Source: CAVQTK01 sp963716455
GTDB lineage: Bacteria > Pseudomonadota > Gammaproteobacteria > Coxiellales > Coxiellaceae
Direction: 5' to 3'
Assembly: GCA_963716455.1 (NCBI GenBank)
Contig: CAVQTK010000003.1
Span: 1-64,000, forward strand
DNA length: 64,000 nt
Made by a program: the position numbers and the translations under genes. This document shows positions 8,321 through 16,700 of this stretch, one piece after another (position 1 is the stretch's first letter; the number at the start of each line of letters is the position of its first letter). Below the pieces are notes generated by a model, which had not been told where the DNA came from, searched no databases, and was given only the letters and a program-made list of their open reading frames with translations.

Positions 8321-8932
8321 CTAAGGTTTAATTCGATGGCGAATTGTTTCCTGCTCGGAGCGAGAACGTTTGATTCGTCTGCGTTTGGCTAAATCTTGTT
8401 CACTTGGTGTGTAACCTTCAAAACCCATTCCTAAATCTGAGGCTTCCATCCACGCACCCAAAATCATCAATGGATGTCCATCTACCACTTTGATTCCATG
8501 CCAACCTTGTTGCAAGGCAAGCGCTACCATTTCGTTTGCGGTCATTATCGCTTGGTTATAAATGGTTCCTTTTCCAGGATTAATCACGGTACCACCAGTA
8601 CTTCCGTCTTTATCTTGTTCTTCAGGAAAACGAAAGCGAAAATCTCCTCCACCAAATAAAAGCATTCCGGGAGAACTATTCATCGCATGAAAATAATTCT
8701 GTATTTTCCAGCCCGATTTTGCGGAAACTAATTGTAAAGAGGAATGAGATGCTAAAACTTTTGCGTTGGTGGCAATAATTTGTAAGAAGGGGCAGCGATC
8801 TAATAAATAAATTATTTCTTCAGGAGAAATCTGGCGTTGTAAATTGACATTGTTTACACCTAATTTATGTAAAGAATTTTCTAGTTCCTGATCAAAATCA
8901 GAAAATTTTTTTTTGGTAGATTTATCTTTCAT
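8321..8932 (-). CDS. Hypothetical protein with LPD7-like C-terminal motif
   Basis: A 203-residue soluble protein. Residues about 120-185 read IMTANEMVALALQQGW, then GIKVVDGHPLMILGAWMEAS and GMGFEGYTPSEQDLA. This resembles the LPD7 domain (large polyvalent protein domain) found in relaxases and other large mobile-element proteins: GW, then Trp-x-Glu-Ala, then GY-x-P-x-x-x-D. The C terminus is very basic and Arg-rich. No relaxase domain or conjugation gene is nearby, so the role is open; a secreted effector is another possibility. The family call is tentative. Confidence 0.5.
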   Translation of the reverse strand: MKDKSTKKKFSDFDQELENSLHKLGVNNVNLQRQISPEEIIYLLDRCPFLQIIATNAKVLASHSSLQLVSAKSGWKIQNYFHAMNSSPGMLLFGGGDFRFRFPEEQDKDGSTGGTVINPGKGTIYNQAIMTANEMVALALQQGWHGIKVVDGHPLMILGAWMEASDLGMGFEGYTPSEQDLAKRRRIKRSRSEQETIRHRIKP

Positions 8933-8987
8933 CAGTATTATGTTAACAAATGTTTAATTATTCTGCTACTCTGGGGTAAATCTTTAT

Positions 8988-9112
8988 TAGACTTTTTCCA
9001 ACTTCGTCTTTTTGGGCTCATTTACTCGCATATAAACTCCGCTCCTCGAAAGCAACACGCCTTGCCTTTGTTTATAACAAGATGGGTCCAAAATACTGGG
9101 TTTGGAAAGATT
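8988..9112. repeat. Dispersed palindromic repeat, family A (inverted orientation)
   Basis: The copy runs from TAGACTTTTTCCAACTTCGTC to GGTCCAAAATACTGGGTTTG and GAAAGATTATA, with core GTAAACTCCGCTCCTCGAAA-like sequence (here ATAAACTCCG). It is the reverse-complement orientation of the 501-646 copy and best matches 38851-38978. The arms are imperfect. It fills the gap between the LPD7-like and deformylase-like genes. Confidence 0.85.
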
Positions 9113-9173
9113 ATATATTTAACTGGTGTGGCCATATTTAAAGATCTAAAATTTAACACTTTATTTGTTTGTC

Positions 9174-9947
9174 TCATTTTGCATCCTGCTTTTTAAATTC
9201 ATTCTCAACCCAAACAAGCAGCGCTGAAAAATCAGGATTAGGCGCCATACATTGTAGTTTACCTGGAATAATCCAAGTAGGTATAGTTGATAGCATAGTA
9301 AGGCGGTATTTTTTAATCCAGTTTGAAATTTGTATTAATTCTGTTTGATTAAATGACATGTGATTTAAATATTCTTTACCTTCTCCATGATCTATTTCAT
9401 GTTGATGAACTCTGGCTATAAATCCTTGTGCTAATAAATTTAATTTTTCTCCTTTATGATCCCATGTTGAAAGCAAAATTTTGTCATAACGTGGCACTGA
9501 AAATCCTTTAATTCCATTTATAGAAAGACAGCCCTCCTCATAAAAAACCTGTTGTGAAATGGGGTCGTCTTCTTCAGAGAACGGGGTATAGGATGCATTA
9601 ATATAAATTATAGGGGCTACAACAGGACATTGTTCATTTTGCGCCCTTTCTTGACGAATCGAAATAACATATATTCGAGGTGGAAGGAAATTTAGTGGGT
9701 AAAAGTTAGTTTTGGGTGCTGGATCCCTATCTGATATGGGTTGATAAGGGTATTCTATTTGATTTGCTGCAAGCCCTACACCTATTCCTTTACCCGGAAA
9801 AAGCTTATCAATTTCATGTTGGTAATTGGCTAGAGTATCTAGTAAGTCTTGACAGGCTTGACGCACATATTGATCATTCACATCGTCCACCCAAGTGGTT
9901 GGAAGCAATGATTCTTTGGTTTTAGATAAGATTTTCTGGATCGTCAT
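9174..9947 (-). CDS. Peptide deformylase-family protein, divergent
   Basis: 257 residues from the ATG at 9947, which has AGGAAATC upstream; a longer start at 10010 is not supported. The three deformylase motifs are present in order: GVGLAANQI (motif 1), EEGCLS with the metal-binding Cys (motif 2), and HQHEIDHGEGKEYL with the HExxH His residues and catalytic Glu (motif 3). The usual HEIDHLxG is altered to HEIDHGEG, and the protein is much longer than housekeeping Def (about 170 residues), with added N-terminal and C-terminal segments. It is probably a second, divergent deformylase; activity is likely but unproven. Confidence 0.8.
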   Translation of the reverse strand: MTIQKILSKTKESLLPTTWVDDVNDQYVRQACQDLLDTLANYQHEIDKLFPGKGIGVGLAANQIEYPYQPISDRDPAPKTNFYPLNFLPPRIYVISIRQERAQNEQCPVVAPIIYINASYTPFSEEDDPISQQVFYEEGCLSINGIKGFSVPRYDKILLSTWDHKGEKLNLLAQGFIARVHQHEIDHGEGKEYLNHMSFNQTELIQISNWIKKYRLTMLSTIPTWIIPGKLQCMAPNPDFSALLVWVENEFKKQDAK

Positions 9948-10131
9948 GGATGATTTCCTAAATTGGTTGTGGGGGTCAACCGTAGATCCCTTACCTTGAA
10001 ATTGTAACAAATATTAGGAATTTAAGCACTTATTTTATTTGGCTAATGACTCCTAAGTTTTATATAAAAGAGATTTGTTATTGGTTAATAATAGTACTAA
10101 AATTATTTAAAGGTAAGCGGAGAATAATCAT

Positions 10132-10950
10132 ATGCGAGCAATATGGACGGGTTCGATCAGCTTTGGATTAGTTAATATCCCTATTAACTTATACAGTGGC
10201 TTCCAGGACAGGAGGTTAAATTTACATATGCTCCATAAAAAAGATGAATCTCCTATCCGTTATGTAAAAAAATGCCGCTTAGAAGACAAAGAAGTGCCTT
10301 ATGCAGAAATTGTTAAGGGATATGAGTTTCAAAAAAATGAATATGTTGTCCTAGAAGATAAAGATTTCGCAGCGGCTAATGTTCGTGCTACCCACCTAAT
10401 TGAAATTGTTGAATTTGTTAACGAGAAAGAAATAGATATTCGCTTATATGAAAGACCTTATTATTTGGAGCCAGGTAGGAGTGCCGATAAAGCTTATGGT
10501 TTATTAGGCGAAGCTTTATTTCGTTCTAAAAAAGTAGGCGTGGCTAAATTTGTTTTACACGATCGCGAACATTTGGCTATTTTAAAGTTTATTAATGGAA
10601 TCTTAGTGCTAAACACGATTCGTTATGTTACAGAGATTCGTGATATTAAGCAGATTAAAATTACCAAAGCACAACTTAGTCATCAAGAAATGGATACTGC
10701 ATTAGCTTTAATTAAACAATTAACTCATTCTTTTAAATTAGATAATTTTCACGATACTTATATAGAAGAGCTGAATGCAATTATTAAAGAGAAAGCATCT
10801 GGCAAAATGCCTAAAGTTAAAGGTAAAAAACTGGTAAATACTACTACAAAAAATCTCATGTATGTTTTAAAAGAAAGCTTGAAAAAATCTAGAGATAAGA
10901 AATCTATCCAACTTAAAACTAAAGTAAAAACTCGCCGCCGTGCGACTTAA
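10132..10950 (+). CDS. ku: Non-homologous end-joining protein Ku
   Basis: A 272-residue bacterial Ku homodimer subunit. It starts MRAIWTGSISFGLVNIPINL, the family signature, with the RYVKKC and YLEPG blocks and a basic C-terminal tail (KKSRDKKS...KTRRRAT) that in this family aids DNA sliding and ligase recruitment. It binds double-strand break ends and recruits LigD. The ligD start lies 12 bases downstream, so the two form one operon. Confidence 0.95.
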   Translation: MRAIWTGSISFGLVNIPINLYSGFQDRRLNLHMLHKKDESPIRYVKKCRLEDKEVPYAEIVKGYEFQKNEYVVLEDKDFAAANVRATHLIEIVEFVNEKEIDIRLYERPYYLEPGRSADKAYGLLGEALFRSKKVGVAKFVLHDREHLAILKFINGILVLNTIRYVTEIRDIKQIKITKAQLSHQEMDTALALIKQLTHSFKLDNFHDTYIEELNAIIKEKASGKMPKVKGKKLVNTTTKNLMYVLKESLKKSRDKKSIQLKTKVKTRRRAT

Positions 10951-10962
10951 TGGAGATAATTC

Positions 10963-13419
10963 ATGACTGGGAAAAATTTGTCCCCTATCCCATCATTAAA
11001 GGAATATAAAAAAAAACGAGCTTTTGATAAAACATCAGAGCCACTACCAGGAAAAAAAAACATTTCCTCCTCAAGTTTACATTTTGTGGTGCAAAAACAT
11101 GCCGCTTCACATTTACATTATGATTTACGCCTGGAAATGCAAGGAGTTTTAAAAAGCTGGGCTGTTCCCAAAGGCCCATCTCTTAACCCAAAAGAAAAGC
11201 GCTTAGCCATTATGGTTGAAGATCATCCTTATGACTATAAAGATTTTGAGGGTATTATTCCTCAAGGAAGTTATGGAGCTGGCAAAGTAATTATTTGGGA
11301 TGAAGGCATATATGAACTCAAAAAGGGGAGTTCACTATTTAGTGGGATATTAAAATTTATTTTGCAGGGACATAAGTTAAAAGGTGAGTTTGCATTGATT
11401 AAAATGAAAAATTCAGATAAAAATTGGTTGCTAATAAAAATAGATGATTCATTTTCCACAGAAAAAGATGTTTTGGATAAGGCTAAGTCCGTTCGTTCGA
11501 AAGCAACACGCCTTGCATTAGCCCAAAATACTGGTTTTTGCAAGAAATCTAATAATTCGCTAACCATGCAAGCGCCGAAAAAGCCTATGCTGAAATTAGT
11601 AAAACCTATGCTGGCTCATTTGGCAAAAAAACCCTTTAATCGTGAGGGTTGGATTTTTGAAATAAAATGGGATGGATATCGAATTATAGCCTACCTGCAT
11701 GATCATCATGTTCGCTTGTTATCGAGAAATCAACAAGACTATACTAAAAATTATCAACCTGTAAGTACCGAGTTAGCTAGTTTAGATATAAATGCCGTTT
11801 TAGATGGAGAAATGGTGGTTGTTGACTCCAGCGGTCACTCACGTTTTCAACAATTGCAACAGTACTCACAAACAGGCAAAGGGAATTTGCTCTATTATAT
11901 TTTTGATTTACTGTGGCTCAACGGACACGATTTACGCAATTTACCCTTAATTCAACGTAAGGACCTGTTAAGCCAATTTTTCCCATCTATGAATTATATA
12001 AGAGTTAGTGAACATATCCAAAATGATGGGGAAGACTTTTTTCAAGTTGCTGTAGCACAAGGTTTGGAAGGTATCATGGCTAAAGATGGTGAAAGTCGAT
12101 ATCAAGAAGGTAAACGCAGTCTCTCTTGGTTAAAAATTAAAACTCAACCGCAGCAAGAATTTATTATTTGTGGCTATACGAAGCCGCGCGGTAGCCGTTC
12201 GCATTTAGGCTCTTTAATTTTGGGAATGTTTGACCACAAAAATCTGCAGTATGTTGGGCATGTAGGTACTGGCTTTAATGAAGATACTTTAGATTTATTA
12301 AAAATAAAGCTAGATAAAATCACTCAACCTAATTTTCCATTTGCAAAACTTCCCCCCCATAGCAGATCTGCTGTTTGGGTAAAACCACAATTGGTTTGCG
12401 AAGTGAGTTTTACCGAATGGACTAAAGAAGGACAATTGCGTCATCCCGTTTTTAAAGGTCTGCGTGAAGATAAATCAGCTCAAGAAGTTTATCCTGAAAA
12501 ATCTGTTGTTGACGAACAAGATTTGGTAATTAATGGGCATCACCTTCATCTAACGCATTTAACCAAAGTATATTGGCCAGACCTTGATCTTACTAAGGGA
12601 GATCTTATTAATTATTATCGAAAAATATCGTCCACCATTTTACCGTATTTAAAGAATCGCCCCTTGTCTTTAAATCGTCATCCCAATGGCATTACAGGTA
12701 AAAGTTTTTTTCAAAAAAATTTTACAGCATCACCTCAATGGGTGGTTACGAGCACGGTATACTCAAATCATGAGGGTAAAGAAATTCATTATTTGGTTTG
12801 CCAAAATGAGGCTACTTTAATCTATTTGGCACAATTAGGTTGCATTGAAATCAATCCTTGGTTGTCACAAATACAGTCCTTGGACTTTCCCGATTATTGT
12901 GTGCTTGATTTAGATCCAGAGCACATTGACTTTACAGCGGTGGTTAAAACTGCACAGGCTATTCACCAACTATTGGACACTATCGGGGTGGATCATTATT
13001 GTAAAACTTCTGGAGCCACCGGTTTGCATATTTACATTCCTTTGGGTGGAAAATATACATACGATCAATCGACCCAATTTGCTCAGTTGATAGCCACGCT
13101 TATTAATAATCAATTGCCTGATATCACTAGTGTTCAACGCTTGCCTTCGAAGCGACAAAAAAAGGTTTATATAGATTATTTACAAAATCATTATGGCCAG
13201 ACTGTGGCAGCCGCCTATTCCTTGCGTCCCCGATTAGGCGCCCCGGTCTCTTCACCATTGCTGTGGCGCGAATTAAATTCACGTCTTGATCCTTCGCAGT
13301 TTAATATTTTTACGATATATAAAAGATTAGAAAAAATGGGCGATATATGGGAATCGCTACTTAAGCATAAAGGAATTGATTTACTTACTTGTATAGAGAA
13401 ATTGTCTGAGAAAACTTAG
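10963..13419 (+). CDS. ligD: Multifunctional DNA ligase D (phosphoesterase-ligase-polymerase)
   Basis: An 818-residue LigD with three domains. The 3'-phosphoesterase is at about 35-165 (HFVVQKHAASHLHYDLRLE, PKGPSLNP). The ATP-dependent ligase is at about 215-510 (nucleotidyl-acceptor Lys in FEIKWDGYR, then DGEMVV, EGIMAK and WLKIK). The AEP polymerase is at about 530-818 (LTKVYWP, catalytic VLDLDP, YSLRPRLGAPVS). With Ku it repairs double-strand breaks, adding nucleotides before sealing. The linker at about residues 175-197 is encoded by a fragment of the dispersed family A repeat and yields Ser/Lys/Arg-rich filler (see finding). The GGAGATAATTC leader supports the ATG. Confidence 0.96.
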   Translation: MTGKNLSPIPSLKEYKKKRAFDKTSEPLPGKKNISSSSLHFVVQKHAASHLHYDLRLEMQGVLKSWAVPKGPSLNPKEKRLAIMVEDHPYDYKDFEGIIPQGSYGAGKVIIWDEGIYELKKGSSLFSGILKFILQGHKLKGEFALIKMKNSDKNWLLIKIDDSFSTEKDVLDKAKSVRSKATRLALAQNTGFCKKSNNSLTMQAPKKPMLKLVKPMLAHLAKKPFNREGWIFEIKWDGYRIIAYLHDHHVRLLSRNQQDYTKNYQPVSTELASLDINAVLDGEMVVVDSSGHSRFQQLQQYSQTGKGNLLYYIFDLLWLNGHDLRNLPLIQRKDLLSQFFPSMNYIRVSEHIQNDGEDFFQVAVAQGLEGIMAKDGESRYQEGKRSLSWLKIKTQPQQEFIICGYTKPRGSRSHLGSLILGMFDHKNLQYVGHVGTGFNEDTLDLLKIKLDKITQPNFPFAKLPPHSRSAVWVKPQLVCEVSFTEWTKEGQLRHPVFKGLREDKSAQEVYPEKSVVDEQDLVINGHHLHLTHLTKVYWPDLDLTKGDLINYYRKISSTILPYLKNRPLSLNRHPNGITGKSFFQKNFTASPQWVVTSTVYSNHEGKEIHYLVCQNEATLIYLAQLGCIEINPWLSQIQSLDFPDYCVLDLDPEHIDFTAVVKTAQAIHQLLDTIGVDHYCKTSGATGLHIYIPLGGKYTYDQSTQFAQLIATLINNQLPDITSVQRLPSKRQKKVYIDYLQNHYGQTVAAAYSLRPRLGAPVSSPLLWRELNSRLDPSQFNIFTIYKRLEKMGDIWESLLKHKGIDLLTCIEKLSEKT
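11487..11553 (+). repeat. Family A repeat fragment inside the ligD coding sequence
   Basis: CGAAAGCAACACGCCTTGCA, then CCAAAATACTGG, TTTTTGCAAGAA and ATCTAAT match the intergenic copies at 8988 and 38851 (CTCGAAAGCAACACGCCTTG, CCAAAATACTGGGTTTTGCA, AGAAGCCTAAT). The reading frame stays open across it. It encodes part of the linker between the phosphoesterase and ligase domains. Confidence 0.85.
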
Positions 13420-13471
13420 TTGCTTTTAATTATGAGCTCTGCTAGATTTATTTTCACAGGAGGTAGATCAA

Positions 13472-13876
13472 ATGTTTTTATACAATATTGCTTTTTCTCT
13501 CGAATTTATTGTTATTGGGCTTGGCGCTTTCTTAATTGGTTGGGCTAAATACAAATCTGCGTGCAGTGTTAATAAGATAGCTCGTGATGATCTTAGGTCA
13601 AATCTGGGTACAAATGTAACTGCTGGAGATGTGTCTCATGGTCCTAAAAGCCATTGTAAGATGCCTTGTGGCACTGGATTTGCATGTACGGTAGGTATTA
13701 TTTTAATTGTTTTAGCTGTTTTGAATTTAATTGATACTATCTATTGTGCAGTTAGATTTGAAAATCAAGTGAGTTCAATTAGAGAAAGAATAGAAGTCTT
13801 AGAAAGAAATCCTAATGCTGCTCCCAGTAATACGAATAATACTAGGGTAGTTAATCCGAATAGAACTGCTCCTTAA
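13472..13876 (+). CDS. Hypothetical two-helix membrane protein
   Basis: I do not recognise this 134-residue protein. Two hydrophobic helices are visible, residues about 3-24 (NIAFSLEFIVIGLGAFLIGW) and about 70-92 (ACTVGIILIVLAVLNLIDTI). Between them is a short loop with Cys and His residues. A charged predicted helix (SSIRERIEVLERN) and an Asn-rich tail follow. A perfect AGGAGGT site lies nine bases before the ATG, so expression is likely. It is downstream of ligD by about 50 bases and may be co-transcribed, but a link to repair is not shown. Confidence 0.65.
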   Translation: MFLYNIAFSLEFIVIGLGAFLIGWAKYKSACSVNKIARDDLRSNLGTNVTAGDVSHGPKSHCKMPCGTGFACTVGIILIVLAVLNLIDTIYCAVRFENQVSSIRERIEVLERNPNAAPSNTNNTRVVNPNRTAP

Positions 13877-13912
13877 TTAAATTAACTCTTCTTGCGCAAT
13901 AAGTGAAGCTAA

Positions 13913-13941
13913 AGGGGAGAGAATACAAATTCTCTCTCCTT
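13913..13941 (+). terminator. Hairpin terminator after the ligD-side genes
   Basis: GGAGAGAAT and ATTCTCTCTCC pair around a four-base ACAA loop, followed by TTTCCTTT. This gives a stable stem with a T-rich tail 37 bases after the 134-residue gene. Confidence 0.65.
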
Positions 13942-13949
13942 TCCTTTAC

Positions 13950-14070
13950 TGTCATTGCGAACGAGCTTGCGAGTGCAAAGCTAAATTCAGTTAATACAAG
14001 CATTGTACTGGATTGCTTCGCTGGCGCTCGCAATGACAGAATGAGCGTTCCAAGCTACAGGGTGAGGTAT
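13950..14070. repeat. Dispersed repeats, families B and C
   Basis: GTCATTGCGAACGAGCTTGC at the left and CTGGCGCTCGCAATGACAG at the right are inverted family B arms with TGGATTGCTTCGC inside. They are followed by GCGTTCCAAGCTACAGGGTG (family C), as at 8214-8233. The block separates the convergent membrane-protein and GH15 genes. Confidence 0.85.
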
Positions 14071-14071
14071 T

Positions 14072-15877
14072 TTACGAAATTTCTTGTAAAACCAAAGATG
14101 CAAAAATCAGTGACAGATGGGTTAAGCCTTGAGGAAAATTCCCTAACATTTCATTGTTTTTCACATCGTATTCTTCTGAAAAAAGCCCCAACTCATTACT
14201 AGTTGCAATAGCTCGTTGAAATACTTGCTGAGCTTTTTCTACACGACCCTGCCGAGCTAGGCAAACGACTAGCCAAAAGGAGCAAGGAAGAAATACTCCT
14301 TCTTCTCCCTCTAATCCATCGGTATTCAGAGGGTAGCGTAATAATAAGCCGTCTTGTTGTAAGTCATCCCAAATAGCATCAGTAGTGCGGATCATTCTGG
14401 GATCTTTGTAATCTAAAAACCCTACCATAGGAAGTAAAAGTAAACTTGCATCCATATCCTTAATGTCAAATGCTTGAGTAAAAACTCCGCGTTCAGTATC
14501 GTATCCTTTTTCTTCTATCGTTTTGAGAATTAAATCCCGTTCTTTTTTCCAAGCCGGTATAATATCTAAATGTTTTAAATTTTCAGCTAATTTAATACCG
14601 CGATCTAAGGCAACCCAGCACATTACTTTTGACAGCACAATATGCTGTGGTTTAGCACGCATTTCCCAAATACCACAATCCATTTTTTGCCAAGAATTGC
14701 ATACAAAATTAACGGTTTCTACTAGAAAATTCCAATAATCCGCGTCGGGAATGAAGCCTCTTTGGAACCAAGTCCAGGCTAAATCCACTAGCTCTCCATA
14801 CATGTCAAATTGCAGTTGGTTGACTGCAGCATTGCCAATTCGAATTGGCTTTGAATTTTGGTAACCTGTTAATTCGTCCAGAGTATATTCGGATAAATGG
14901 GTTTCGCCGGCAACTCCAAATAATGTTTGCAGGCCCTCGGCACTACTATGGCAGGTTCTGCTTATAAAACGAACAAACCCAATTGCTTCTTTTACAAATC
15001 CTAAACGGGTTAAGGAGCGTACCGAGAAATAAGAGTCACGGATCCAGGTGTAGCGATAGTCCCAGTTACGGCTGCCACCCTTCGTTTCTGGAAGAGAGGT
15101 GGTGGGTGCTGCTGCAATTGCTCCTGTTGGAGCATTTGAAAGAGCTTTAAGCACTAGAGCTGAACGTGAAATTAATTTAGCATAGGGGCCTGTTATTGTT
15201 CCTTGAGAATACCAATTTTCCCACCATTCTTCTGTTACTGTTAGTCGCCACTCTAATTCGTCTGTTGAAGGGACTTCTACTAAAGATTCGTCTAAATCTT
15301 CTGGCCTGCCGTACAAAATAGAAAAAAAATAACGTTGGTTTTTTTTAAGATTAAATACAGACTGAAGATGATGATGGTTTTTTGGACTTAAAAGCATACT
15401 GCCTGAAAATAATAAACCGTTCCTTCCACCCATAGCAATATAAGAAGTGCCTTTGTACTTTTTGATCCATGGCTTTACGTATCCATAATCAAAACGTGGT
15501 TCAGTTGCAAGTCTTATCTGTACGTGACCCTCAATGCCCTCTAAAAGGCGAATAATTTGTAGATGAGGGCAATGTTGTCCGCCTTTACGCATAGGGAAAA
15601 AATCAATCAGGCGAGCTGAACCAGATTTAGTATAAAAATTAGTTTCTAAGATCATGGTGTTTTGACGATAATTTTGCCTTGATTTAAAAGCGCCGATTGG
15701 TGATATTTGACAATAACCACCTTTTTTCTTATCCAGCAAGCGTCCAAAACAACTAGGTGAATCAATACGGGGCATGCAACACCAATCGATTGAACCATAT
15801 TTGGAGACAAGAGCAGAAGAGTGACAATCACCTATATAACCGTAGTCACTGATTCGGAAGATTTTATTTTTTACCAT
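14072..15877 (-). CDS. Glycoside hydrolase family 15 (glucoamylase/trehalase-like)
   Basis: A 601-residue cytoplasmic GH15 protein without a signal peptide. The N-terminal beta domain begins ISDYGYIGDCHSSALVSKYG and includes IDWCCMPRIDSPSCFGRLL. The catalytic (alpha/alpha)6 barrel includes TTSLPETKGGSRNWDYRYTW and IRDSYFSVRSL. This branch hydrolyses alpha-glucosides; several bacterial members are trehalases, and the trehalose-phosphatase fusion at 21546 makes trehalose a plausible substrate (inference). It is the last gene of an operon behind the SDR and 6PGDH, with a 10-base gap. Confidence 0.88.
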   Translation of the reverse strand: MVKNKIFRISDYGYIGDCHSSALVSKYGSIDWCCMPRIDSPSCFGRLLDKKKGGYCQISPIGAFKSRQNYRQNTMILETNFYTKSGSARLIDFFPMRKGGQHCPHLQIIRLLEGIEGHVQIRLATEPRFDYGYVKPWIKKYKGTSYIAMGGRNGLLFSGSMLLSPKNHHHLQSVFNLKKNQRYFFSILYGRPEDLDESLVEVPSTDELEWRLTVTEEWWENWYSQGTITGPYAKLISRSALVLKALSNAPTGAIAAAPTTSLPETKGGSRNWDYRYTWIRDSYFSVRSLTRLGFVKEAIGFVRFISRTCHSSAEGLQTLFGVAGETHLSEYTLDELTGYQNSKPIRIGNAAVNQLQFDMYGELVDLAWTWFQRGFIPDADYWNFLVETVNFVCNSWQKMDCGIWEMRAKPQHIVLSKVMCWVALDRGIKLAENLKHLDIIPAWKKERDLILKTIEEKGYDTERGVFTQAFDIKDMDASLLLLPMVGFLDYKDPRMIRTTDAIWDDLQQDGLLLRYPLNTDGLEGEEGVFLPCSFWLVVCLARQGRVEKAQQVFQRAIATSNELGLFSEEYDVKNNEMLGNFPQGLTHLSLIFASLVLQEIS

Positions 15878-15887
15878 AATCTTTTAG

Positions 15888-16700
15888 CTATATACCCGTG
15901 TCAAATCCGGGGAATAAACACATACCACCATCTACTATAATAGTTTCACCTTGAACATAATCAGAGTCCTCTGACGCTAGCCATACTGCCACCTTGGCAA
16001 TGTCACTTGGTTCTCCAACTCGGCCATAAGGTATGAGACGTAATAATTGGTTTTCTTTTTCTTCAGTCTTCCAGGACATATAATTAATAGGTGTTTTTAT
16101 GGCGCCAGGGGCGATGCTATTGACGCGAATATGTTGTGCGGAAAGCTCTTGCGCAATAGATTTCATAAATAACATAATCCCACCCTTAGAGGCCGCATAG
16201 TTGCAGTGAGTGGACCAGGGAATAATTTGATGTACCGAACTAATACAAATAATTTTTCCGGCTGCTTTTGAAATGCTTTGGATAACCCCCTGTTTAACGA
16301 ATAGTCTTGCGGCTTGTTGAGCACACAGAAAATATCCAGTTAAATTTACTTTTATAACTTCTTCCCATTGCTGCACCGTCATATTTAAAAATGGGCTATC
16401 TCGTTGAATTCCTGCATTATTGACGAGAATATCAATCCGGTTAAACTTTTCTAGAAGCTGTTTAAACATAATTTCTACTTCATTAGGATCACTAACATCT
16501 GCTTTAATTGCAAAAGCTTTACCTCCATTGATTGTTATTTCTTCAACGACACGTTCAGCTTGTTCGGGATGAACTACATAATTAACTGCTACCTCTGCTC
16601 CTGCAGCAGCTAAGTGTTTTGCAATGCTTTCGCCGATTCCGGAATTGGCTCCGGTTACCAAAGCATATTGATTTTTTAACACCTGTGCACATGGACTCAT
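15888..16700 (-). CDS. SDR oxidoreductase, glucose 1-dehydrogenase-like
   Basis: A 270-residue classical SDR. The cofactor motif is TGANSGIGESIAKHLAAAGA, followed by NNAG, catalytic Ser (ICISSVHQ) and YAASKGG with the Tyr/Lys pair. The closing EDSDYVQGETIIVDGGMCLF resembles Bacillus-type glucose 1-dehydrogenases, which oxidise glucose to gluconolactone. The substrate is inferred from that resemblance and from the neighbours. The start overlaps the upstream 6PGDH stop by four bases (ATGA), showing translational coupling. Confidence 0.78.
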   Translation of the reverse strand: MSPCAQVLKNQYALVTGANSGIGESIAKHLAAAGAEVAVNYVVHPEQAERVVEEITINGGKAFAIKADVSDPNEVEIMFKQLLEKFNRIDILVNNAGIQRDSPFLNMTVQQWEEVIKVNLTGYFLCAQQAARLFVKQGVIQSISKAAGKIICISSVHQIIPWSTHCNYAASKGGIMLFMKSIAQELSAQHIRVNSIAPGAIKTPINYMSWKTEEKENQLLRLIPYGRVGEPSDIAKVAVWLASEDSDYVQGETIIVDGGMCLFPGFDTGI

